DNA from: Burkholderiaceae bacterium
GTDB lineage: Bacteria > Pseudomonadota > Gammaproteobacteria > Burkholderiales > Burkholderiaceae_C
Direction of reading: 5' to 3'
NCBI GenBank assembly: GCA_031256305.1
Contig: JAIRQU010000245.1
Coordinates: forward strand, 1 to 7,220
Length of the DNA stretch: 7,220 nt
In this document: positions 1 to 6,000 of the stretch, one piece after another
Layout: each line of letters begins with the position of its first letter
Numbering within the stretch: the first letter of the stretch is position 1
Position numbers and translations under genes: made by a program
The notes under the pieces: generated by a model
Told to the model about the DNA's origin: nothing
Database searches by the model: none
What the model saw: only the letters and a program-made list of their open reading frames with translations

Positions 1-477
1 TTGTCCCGTGTTCCGGTTTTGGAGTTGAGCGCGCGCGGTACGCAGCTTCATCGGAACGGTGGGAATTTCGCCGGGTCTGCGAAACCAACTGCGCGACAAC
101 TGAGCTTCGATTTCGTCGATCTGGTGCAAGGTCCATTCGCGTTTTTGCTCGTGGTCCCATTTTTCCGCGTCGTGCACCAACTGGCTGCTTGAATACGAAG
201 AGTCCAGCGCCATCGTGTTCAAGCCATCGGTTGACGCTCCCCGGCCCTTGCGCCGGATTTTGCGCAGCGTGTCGAATTCGCGCTTGCGCACCAAATCATT
301 GCGGCGCTTGCGCTTGATCATTTCCTTGAGCGCTTGCCGCGCTTGCGCGCTGTCCAGGCTCATTTGTGAATGGGGCGCGTCGGCGCGATCAATGTCCGCC
401 CAGTCCAGGGTTGGATTCCGGATGAACTTGGCGACCTTGCCCAACAGGCCCGCTTTTATTTCCGCTTCTTTGGCCAT
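1..477 (-). CDS. Conserved hypothetical protein downstream of dksA, 3' end cut by window
   Basis: An open frame of 159 codons runs without a stop from an ATG at 477 to the window edge, so the C-terminus is missing. An AAGGA Shine-Dalgarno sequence sits 8 nt before the ATG. It starts MAKEAEIKAGLLGKVAKFIR and is soluble and strongly charged, with no signal peptide or membrane segment. There is a basic stretch around residues 53-80 (KEMIKRKRRNDLVRKREFD, then LRKIRRKGRG). A short segment at about residues 121-133 (HQIDEIEAQLSRSW) resembles a motif I recall from conserved Burkholderiales proteins of unknown function. I recognise no enzymatic domain and assign no function. It begins 45 bp after the dksA stop on the same strand with no visible terminator between them, so it is probably cotranscribed with dksA. 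The coding call is well supported by the ribosome site and family resemblance; the role is unknown. Confidence 0.8.
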   Translation of the reverse strand, partial: MAKEAEIKAGLLGKVAKFIRNPTLDWADIDRADAPHSQMSLDSAQARQALKEMIKRKRRNDLVRKREFDTLRKIRRKGRGASTDGLNTMALDSSYSSSQLVHDAEKWDHEQKREWTLHQIDEIEAQLSRSWFRRPGEIPTVPMKLRTARAQLQNRNTGQ

Positions 478-522
478 GATGACATTCCTTGGATGCGCAT
501 CGTTGCGGGGCGGCGCGCGGCG

Positions 523-1395
523 TCAATCGCCGAACAGTTTTTGCTTGAGTTCGCGCCGCTGCTGCGCTTCCAGCGACAGCGTGGCCGTGGGGCGCGCCAG
601 CAGGCGCGCAATGCCGATGGGCTCGCCCGTTTCATCGCAATAGCCATAGTCGCCCGTATCAATGCGGGCAATGGATTGCTCGATTTTTCTGAGCAATTTG
701 CGTTCGCGGTCGCGCGTGCGCAACTCCAGCGCGTGCTCGTCCTCAATGGTAGCGCGATCAGCCGGATCGGGCACCACCACCGTGTCGCTGCGCAGATGCT
801 CGGTGGTCTCGCCAGCATTGGAAAGAATATCGTTCTTGAGCCGCACCAGCTTCAGACGAAAGAAGGCCAATTGCTTGTCACTCATGTATTGCTCATCGGG
901 CATGCAGATGACTTCATCATCGATCCATTGCTCGACGGGTTTGGTTTTCCAGTTATTGGCCAGCCGGGGGTCTTTTTTGATGACAAGGGGCCGCGCCGCC
1001 GCGACGGGCCGCGCCGGCCTGGGCGCGGGGTGAGGCGCTGAGGCGCGGGGAACCGCCGCTGTCTTTGGGCTGCCGTGAACTTGGGCCGTACCCGGCTTGG
1101 GCCGGGTCGCCACAGGCTTGGTTGCCGGCTGCGGCGCGGCTGGTACAGCGTGCGCGGCGGGCGCTTTGCGGAGCTGGGTTTGGGCGGCAGGCTTGCCGGA
1201 TTTTGCAGTTGCTTTTTGGGCCGCAACAGGCTTCAGGGCCGTTTTCGCCGGGACTTTGACCGGCGCCACCGTCTTTGCCTTCGCCTTTGTCTTTGCCTTG
1301 ACCGCCGTTTTTTTCACGGCGGCGCCAGCATGGCGTTCGGTTTTTGGGATGGTTTTCTTGACTGTTTTTGTGGTCTTGATTGTCTTGGATGTCAC
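523..1395 (-). CDS. dksA: RNA polymerase-binding transcription factor DksA, with long basic N-terminal tail and degenerate zinc finger
   Basis: DksA binds the RNA polymerase secondary channel and, with ppGpp, adjusts transcription of rRNA and biosynthetic genes. I chose the GTG at 1395 (290 aa) because GGGAG lies 8 nt upstream of it; an in-frame ATG at 1410 would add five residues but has no ribosome site. The DksA core spans about residues 140-290. EQYMSDKQLAFFR matches the N-terminal part of E. coli DksA, and the coiled-coil tip DPADRA (D210, D213, A215) keeps the catalytic DxxDxA motif. ELRTRDRERKLLRKIE and YGYCDETGEPIGIARL follow. The zinc-finger positions read C253, T256, S274 and A277, so only one of four cysteines remains and zinc binding is unlikely. 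Such Cys/Thr forms recall Pseudomonas DksA2. Residues 1-135 form a Lys/Ala/Pro/Thr tail with 23 Lys, 7 Arg, one Glu and no aromatic residue; E. coli DksA (151 aa) has no such tail. Identity is sure; zinc independence and the role of the tail are inference. Confidence 0.95.
   Translation of the reverse strand: MTSKTIKTTKTVKKTIPKTERHAGAAVKKTAVKAKTKAKAKTVAPVKVPAKTALKPVAAQKATAKSGKPAAQTQLRKAPAAHAVPAAPQPATKPVATRPKPGTAQVHGSPKTAAVPRASAPHPAPRPARPVAAARPLVIKKDPRLANNWKTKPVEQWIDDEVICMPDEQYMSDKQLAFFRLKLVRLKNDILSNAGETTEHLRSDTVVVPDPADRATIEDEHALELRTRDRERKLLRKIEQSIARIDTGDYGYCDETGEPIGIARLLARPTATLSLEAQQRRELKQKLFGD
982..1395 (-). other. Lys/Ala/Pro-rich low-complexity tail of DksA
   Basis: This segment encodes roughly the first 138 residues of the DksA protein. 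It has about 30 basic and one acidic residue in 135, no Trp, Tyr or Phe, and many short KA, KT, AAP and KP runs. The composition resembles histone H1-like tails of proteins such as AlgP or PhaF, which bind DNA non-specifically. No tandem DNA repeat of fixed length is visible. The tail is predicted to be disordered; nucleic-acid binding is inference from composition only. Confidence 0.85.
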
Positions 1396-1467
1396 GTTGC
1401 TCGCTCCCATCGGGTTGAGATGCGGCCCTGGTTACGCTAAGGCGCGCTCACTGCAAGAAAGGCGGCG

Positions 1468-1495
1468 ATTGTAGGGCCTGTGGCGTTTTGTGCAA
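1468..1495 (-). promoter_or_regulatory. Candidate sigma70 promoter for dksA
   Basis: On the minus strand, TTGCAC (1495-1490) is followed after 16 nt by TACAAT (1473-1468), which matches TATAAT at five of six positions. The -35 box is only a partial match. The predicted start near 1461 would give a leader of about 65 nt before the GTG at 1395. The site lies in the 118-bp gap between the GTPase gene and dksA, so dksA could be transcribed on its own as well as by read-through from the GTPase gene. Confidence 0.5.
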
Positions 1496-1513
1496 GAGGC
1501 TCAACCCAGGGCG

Positions 1514-2587
1514 CTACACCAGGCACTGCTCCAGCCCCTGCACCAGGATGTCGCGCGGCAGGTCGATGCCGATGAAGACCATCTTGGAAACCCGCGGCTC
1601 GCCGCTCTTCCACTGCGGCCCCAGATCGCTGCCCATGAGCTGATGCACGCCCTGAAAAATGACCTTGTGGCTGGTGCCTTTCATGTCCAGCACGCCTTTG
1701 TAGCGCAACATGCGCGGGCCGTAGATGTTGACGATGGCGCCCAGAAAGTCCTCCAGCTTGACCGGATCGAAAGGCCGCTCGGCCTTATAGACGAAACTTT
1801 TAACATCGTCGTCGTGGTGATGGTGATGCGGATGCTGGCCCTCATCATGCTCATGGGCGTGATCGTGTTCGTGCTCATCGCCGTGCTCGTGCTCATGGCC
1901 GTGATGCGCGTGTTCGTGTTCGTGTTCGTCTTCGGTCAGGAATTGCGGGTCGATGTCCAGCGTGGCGTTGAGGTTGAAGCCGCGCAAGTCCAGCACGTCC
2001 TTTAGGGGCGCCTCGCCGAAATGCACCACCTGCTGCGGCGCGCGCGAGTTCATGTGCTTGAGGCGATGTTGCAGGGCCTCCAGTTCGGCGGGCGTGACCA
2101 GATCGGCCTTGCTGATAAAAAGCTGGTCGGCAAAACCGACCTGACGGCGCGCCTCTTGCCGCTCGTCGAGCTGCCGCATGGCGTGCTTGGCATCCACCAG
2201 GGTCAGGATGGCGTCCAACAGGTAACTCTCGGCCACCTCTTCGTCGATGAAGAAAGTCTGCGCCACCGGGCCGGGATCGGCCAGTCCGGTGGTTTCAATG
2301 ATGACGCGCTCGAAGTCCATCAATCCCTTGCGCTTCTTGGCCGCCAGCAGCGAGAGCGTATTGCGCAAATCCTCGCGGATGGTGCAGCACACGCAACCAT
2401 TGTTCATCTGGAAGATCTGCTCTTCGGTGTCATTGACCAGGATGTCGTTGTCGATGTTTTCCTGGCCGAACTCGTTTTCGATTACGGCAATTTTGTGCCC
2501 ATGCGTTTCGGTCAGCACGCGCTTGAGCAGCGTGGTCTTGCCCGAACCGAGAAAGCCGGTCAGGATGGTGGCGGGTATCAGGGCCAT
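1514..2587 (-). CDS. G3E-family COG0523 (CobW/YjiA-like) GTPase, putative metal chaperone
   Basis: COG0523 proteins are cytoplasmic GTPases that bind and deliver metals, often zinc, to client proteins. The start is the ATG at 2587 (357 aa), which puts the Walker A motif GFLGSGKTT at residues 11-19, as is usual for the family; its ribosome site is weak. Further motifs are the metal-binding CxCC (C65, C67, C68, in GCVCCTIREDL), the ETTGLADP segment (E98-P105), and SKAD (159-162), a variant of the NKxD guanine-specificity motif. A histidine-rich insert covers residues 222-258. The CobW C-terminal domain follows at about 262-357 (KSFVYKAERPFDP onward). The client and the metal cannot be read from sequence, and no cobalamin genes are nearby, so I do not call it cobW. 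It lies 118 bp upstream of dksA on the same strand. COG0523 genes and zinc-independent DksA paralogues are known to occur together in zinc-limitation regulons, which makes zinc a reasonable guess. An in-frame open stretch runs back to an ATG at 2794 but looks non-coding. Confidence 0.93.
   Translation of the reverse strand: MALIPATILTGFLGSGKTTLLKRVLTETHGHKIAVIENEFGQENIDNDILVNDTEEQIFQMNNGCVCCTIREDLRNTLSLLAAKKRKGLMDFERVIIETTGLADPGPVAQTFFIDEEVAESYLLDAILTLVDAKHAMRQLDERQEARRQVGFADQLFISKADLVTPAELEALQHRLKHMNSRAPQQVVHFGEAPLKDVLDLRGFNLNATLDIDPQFLTEDEHEHEHAHHGHEHEHGDEHEHDHAHEHDEGQHPHHHHHDDDVKSFVYKAERPFDPVKLEDFLGAIVNIYGPRMLRYKGVLDMKGTSHKVIFQGVHQLMGSDLGPQWKSGEPRVSKMVFIGIDLPRDILVQGLEQCLV
1814..1924 (-). 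repeat. Histidine-rich metal-binding segment of the COG0523 GTPase
   Basis: Codons 222-258 of the GTPase encode 19 histidines in 37 residues, mostly as HE, HD and HA dipeptides, ending in PHHHHH and then DDD. The DNA is accordingly a degenerate CAT/CAC-GAG/GAC repeat. Such loops between the GTPase and C-terminal domains are common in COG0523 and related nickel and zinc chaperones, where they bind or store metal. Repeats of this kind vary in length between strains. Confidence 0.9.
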
Positions 2588-2815
2588 GACGTGTCGCTTC
2601 AGAGAAAAGGTCAAAGATAAAAGTGTAGTCCCAGGGTACGGGCAGGCGCAATGCCCCAGCCAGAAAAGAGGATGGCTTGCCTTACCGCGCAGGGAAAAGG
2701 CCGGAACAGAGCCAGCGGGGAGACTGGACGCAGAAAGTTGCCGCACGGCGGCCATGTGTAAGAACAACAAGTTGAGCGACCGCGCTGAGATCATTGCATT
2801 GATGGCGGCAATCGG
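2588..2815 (-). other. Leader region upstream of the COG0523 GTPase
   Basis: If the distal promoter at 2822-2850 is used, this stretch of about 228 nt is an untranslated leader. The frame of the GTPase stays open through it to an ATG at 2794 (69 extra codons), but neither that ATG nor an in-frame one at 2755 has a ribosome site. The encoded residues resemble no CobW N-terminus. No riboswitch or strong terminator hairpin is evident; the only small dyad I see is AGCCA/TGGCT with a 10-nt loop. Confidence 0.4.
2622..2651 (-). promoter_or_regulatory. Possible weak proximal promoter for the COG0523 GTPase
   Basis: On the minus strand, TTGCGC (2651-2646) is separated by 18 nt from TACACT (2627-2622). 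The -10 box matches the consensus at four of six positions and the -35 at three. A start near 2615 would give a leader of about 28 nt, more usual than the long leader from the distal promoter. The match is modest and could be chance. Confidence 0.3.
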
Positions 2816-2821
2816 AAAATA

Positions 2822-2850
2822 ATTATAACATTATGAAATAAATGTGTTAT
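2822..2850 (-). promoter_or_regulatory. Distal sigma70 promoter for the COG0523-dksA genes
   Basis: On the minus strand, ATAACA (2850-2845) lies 17 nt upstream of a perfect TATAAT (2827-2822). The -35 matches at four of six positions; the spacing is optimal. Its -35 directly abuts the -35 of the rightward promoter. The minus-strand text around the -10, AATGTTATAA, also matches one half of the E. coli Zur operator, but the second half-site is not conserved. Confidence 0.6.
2825..2850. promoter_or_regulatory. Inverted repeat spanning the leftward promoter
   Basis: ATAACA (2825-2830) and TGTTAT (2845-2850) are perfect 6-bp inverted arms separated by 14 nt. One arm is the -35 box of the leftward promoter and the other overlaps its -10. 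The arms use the Zur half-site word TGTTAT, but in the opposite order and with wider spacing than a canonical Zur box, so a Zur operator is not established. The local AT richness makes chance dyads likely. Confidence 0.35.
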
Positions 2851-2873
2851 TTGATATGTCCCTATTTTATCAA
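2851..2873. promoter_or_regulatory. Dyad within the gltB promoter
   Basis: TTGATA (2851-2856) and TATCAA (2868-2873) form a perfect 6-bp inverted repeat with an 11-nt spacer, covering the -35 box and the promoter spacer up to the -10. A second, overlapping dyad, CTATT-N5-AATAG (2862-2876), has the T-N11-A geometry of LysR-type regulator sites (T2863, A2875). FNR sites use similar arms but with a 4-nt gap, so FNR is not supported. Which protein binds, if any, is unknown. Confidence 0.35.
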
Positions 2874-2879
2874 TAGAAT
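2851..2879 (+). promoter_or_regulatory. Strong sigma70 promoter for gltB
   Basis: TTGATA (2851-2856) and TAGAAT (2874-2879) each match the consensus at five of six positions and are separated by exactly 17 nt. The predicted start is near 2886, giving a gltB leader of about 210 nt. No better promoter is visible closer to the gene. Confidence 0.65.
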
Positions 2880-2887
2880 AATTTCTG

Positions 2888-2902
2888 TGCGAATAATTAT
2901 CA
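2888..2902. promoter_or_regulatory. Fur-box-like sequence at the predicted gltB start point
   Basis: TGCGAATAATTATCA matches the 7-1-7 Fur consensus TGATAATNATTATCA at 12 of 14 defined positions. It lies from about +3 to +17 of the predicted rightward transcript, a position suited to repression. Mismatches are at positions 3 and 4 of one arm. The AT-rich surroundings raise the chance of a random match, and gltB is not a standard Fur target. Confidence 0.35.
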
Positions 2903-2907
2903 TCCGA

Positions 2908-2934
2908 CCCCTAATTTTGTGCTTGGCAAAGGGG
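2908..2934 (+). other. Possible hairpin in the gltB leader
   Basis: CCCC (2908-2911) can pair with GGGG (2931-2934), and TTTG (2916-2919) with CAAA (2927-2930), around a 7-nt loop, with TAAT bulged on the 5' side. No U-run follows the stem, so it is not an intrinsic terminator. Its position early in the leader is suggestive only. Confidence 0.3.
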
Positions 2935-3096
2935 CTGATGCGTTTTATCCTCGCTACTTCTTGGGAAGGATTGCAAGCACGGCGCGGGTGGATGGGCGCA
3001 TATTCCCCGTGTCGCATGGCCCGCCCGATAGCGGCGCGTGGCCTTTGTTTCTTTCCGTTCATCCACCATCCGTTTGACTTTTTGCAGGAGCGCGCC

Positions 3097-6000
3097 ATGA
3101 GCATGGCAGGGCATGAAGAACACGAGCAGTTGCCGCCGCGGGATTTGTACGACCCGGCGTTCGAGCACGATGCCTGCGGCGTCGGGTTCGTGGCGCACAT
3201 CAAGGGCGAAAAGCGCCACGACATCATCACCCAGACGCTCAAAATTCTGGAGAATCTGGACCATCGGGGCGCGGTGGGCGCGGACAAGCTGATGGGCGAC
3301 GGCGCGGGCATTCTGATTCAGATGCCCGATGCGCTCTACCGCGCCGAGATGGCCCGGCAGGCAGTGGCGCTGCCGCCGCCGGGCGAGTACGGCGTGGGCA
3401 TGATCTTTCTGCCCAAGGAACATGCCTCGCGCCAGGCGTGCGAGCGCGAGCTGGAGCGCGCCATTGCCGCCGAAGGTCAGGTGTTGCTGGGCTGGCGCGA
3501 CGTGCCGGTCAACCGCGACATGCCGATGTCGCCCGCCGTGCGCGCCAAGGAGCCGGTGATCCGCCAGGTCTTCATTGGCCGCGGGGCGGACGTGATCGTG
3601 CAGGACGCGCTGGAGCGCAAGCTCTACGTCATCCGCAAAACCGCCAGCGCGGCGATCCAGCGGCTTAAGCTCAAATACAGCAAGGAGTATTACGTGCCGA
3701 GCATGAGCAGCCGCACGGTCATCTACAAGGGCCTGCTGCTGGCCGACCAGGTGGGCGTGTATTACCGCGACCTGGCCGATGAGCGTTGCGTTTCCGCGCT
3801 GGGGCTGGTGCATCACCGCTTTTCGACCAACACCTTTCCGGAATGGCCGCTGGCGCACCCCTACCGCTACATTGCGCACAACGGCGAGATCAACACCGTC
3901 AAGGGCAACTACAACTGGATGCGCGCGCGCGAGGGCGTGATGAGTTCGCCCGTGCTGGGCGAGGACTTGAAAAAGCTCTACCCGATCAGCTTTGCCGGCC
4001 AGTCGGACACGGCCACGTTCGACAACTGCATTGAACTGTTGACGATGGCCGGTTACCCGCTGGCGCAGGCGGCGATGATGATGATTCCCGAACCGTGGGA
4101 ACAGCACGCCACCATGGACGAGCGCCGCCGCGCGTTCTACGAATACCACGCGGCAATGCTGGAGCCGTGGGACGGCCCGGCTTCCATCGTGTTCACCGAT
4201 GGCCGCCAGATTGGCGCCACGCTGGATCGCAACGGCCTGCGCCCAAGCCGCTATTGCATTACCGACGACGGCTACGTGGTCATGGCATCGGAGACGGGCG
4301 TGCTACCTATTCCAGAGCACAAGATCGTCAAGAAGTGGCGCTTGCAGCCGGGCAAGATGTTCATGATCGACCTGGAGCAGGGCCGCATGATCGACGACGA
4401 GGAGATCAAGTCCCAGGTTGCCAACGCCAAGCCCTACAAGCGCTGGATCGAGGAATTGCGCATCCGTCTGGACGAGGTGGACGCCCCGGTGGCCGGGCTG
4501 CCAGCCGACGAGCCGCCGGTCGAGGCCACCGAACCGCAGGCCGCGGGCGTGGAAGACACGCCGCCGGCCATGCTGGATTTGCAACAGGCATTCGGCTATA
4601 CGCAGGAAGACATCAAGTTCCTGCTCAGTCCCATGGCCGCCAACGGCGAGGAGGCCATCGGCTCAATGGGCAACGACGTGCCGCTGGCGGTGCTCTCGGA
4701 TCGCAGCAAGCCGCTGTATCAATACTTCAAGCAGCTTTTCGCGCAGGTCACCAACCCGCCGATTGACCCGATCCGCGAGGCCATCGTGATGAGCCTGGTG
4801 TCCTTTATCGGCCCCAAGCCCAACCTGCTGGACATCAACCAGGTCAGCCCGCCCCTGCGGCTGGAAGTCAGCCAGCCGGTGCTGACCGCCGCCGACATGC
4901 GCAAGCTGCGCCACATCAAGCGGCACACCCAGGGCAAGTTCAACTCCTACGTGATCGACGTGACGTACCCGCTGGCGTGGGGGCCAGAGGGCATCCAGGC
5001 GCGGCTGGCTAGCCTGTGCGCCGAGGCCGTGGATGCCATCAAGAGCGGTCACAACATCCTGATCCTGAGCGACCGCAACGTGCGCGCCGACCGGGTGGCC
5101 ATCCAGATGCTGCTGGCGCTTTCGGCCATTCACCAGCACCTGATCCGCGAGGGGCTGCGCACCGCCGCCGGCCTGGTGGCGGAAACCGGCAGCGCGCGCG
5201 AGGTGCATCATTTCGCCCTGCTGGCCGGCTACGGCGCGGAGGCTGTGCATCCGTGGCTAGCGCTGGAGACCGTGGCCGCGCTGCGCTATGACCTGCCTGG
5301 CGAATTGAGCGCCGACAAGGCCGTTGCCCATTACGTCAAGGCCATCGGCAAGGGCTTGTCCAAGATCATGTCCAAGATGGGCGTTTCGACCTACATGAGC
5401 TACTGCGGCGCGCAGTTGTTCGAGGCCATCGGCATCAACGCCGGGACGGTGGACAAATACTTTACCGGCACCGCCAGCAAGGTCGGAGGCATCGGCGTGT
5501 TCGAGATCGCCGAAGAAGCCTTCCGCTGCCACCGCGCCGCGTTCGGCGGCGATCTGCCGTTTCAGGACATGCTTGACGCGGGCGGCGAATACGCCTGGCG
5601 CGCGCGCGGCGAGGAGCACATGTGGACGCCCGACGCCATTGCCAAGCTGCAACACAGCACGCGCGCGGGCAACTTTGCCACCTACAAGGAATATGCCCAG
5701 ATCATCAACGACCAGAGCCGCCGCCACATGACGCTGCGCGGGCTGTTCGAGCTGCGCTGCGATCCGGCCCTGGCCATTGCCGTCGATGAGGTCGAGCCGG
5801 CCAGCGAGATCGTCAAGCGTTTCGTTACCGGTGCGATGTCGCTGGGTTCCATCAGCACCGAGGCGCACGCCACGCTGGCCGTGGCGATGAACCGCATCGG
5901 CGGCAAGAGCAATACCGGCGAGGGCGGCGAAGACCCGGCGCGCTACCGCAACGAACTCAAGGGCATCCCGATCAAGCAGGGCGACACGCTCAAGAGCATC

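Larger units (their letters stand above)
2886..3096 (+). other. Putative gltB 5' leader
   Basis: This stretch of about 210 nt lies between the predicted transcription start and the gltB ATG and has no convincing coding frame. It contains a possible hairpin at 2908-2934, and GC-rich segments further on with only short imperfect dyads such as GGGCG and CGCCC near 2994-3030. It ends with an AGGAG ribosome site at 3086-3090. No known riboswitch class is recognised. Confidence 0.4.

Noticed and set aside
370..1041. Plus-strand open frames opposite dksA and the hypothetical gene (also 1075-1474)
   Set aside because: These strands encode recognisable proteins on the minus strand; the plus-strand products are shadow sequences without conserved motifs.
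1396..1513. Terminator between the COG0523 gene and dksA
   Set aside because: Only a 4-bp GCCT/AGGC pairing is visible with no T-run, so no intrinsic terminator can be supported.
1490..2620. Plus-strand open frames opposite the COG0523 GTPase, including a Val/Met-rich segment that looks like a membrane helix (about 1800-1930)
   Set aside because: The hydrophobic run is the reverse reading of the His/Glu/Asp repeat of the GTPase, whose motifs are unambiguous.
2754..2822. 22-codon plus-strand frame beginning MCKNNKLSDRAEIIAL in the intergenic region
   Set aside because: There is no Shine-Dalgarno sequence, no promoter before it on that strand, and no recognisable family; its end overlaps the leftward -10 box.
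2815..2850. Canonical Zur operator for the COG0523-dksA genes
   Set aside because: Only one half-site (AATGTTATA on the minus strand) matches; the required inverted second half at canonical spacing is absent. Kept only as an unassigned inverted repeat.
2911..4149. 412-codon open frame on the minus strand opposite the start of gltB
   Set aside because: It is antisense to clearly conserved GltB motifs (C27, [19 protein letters not shown]). Its His/Arg/Ala-rich product is typical of the reverse frame of high-GC genes, and it has no ribosome site.
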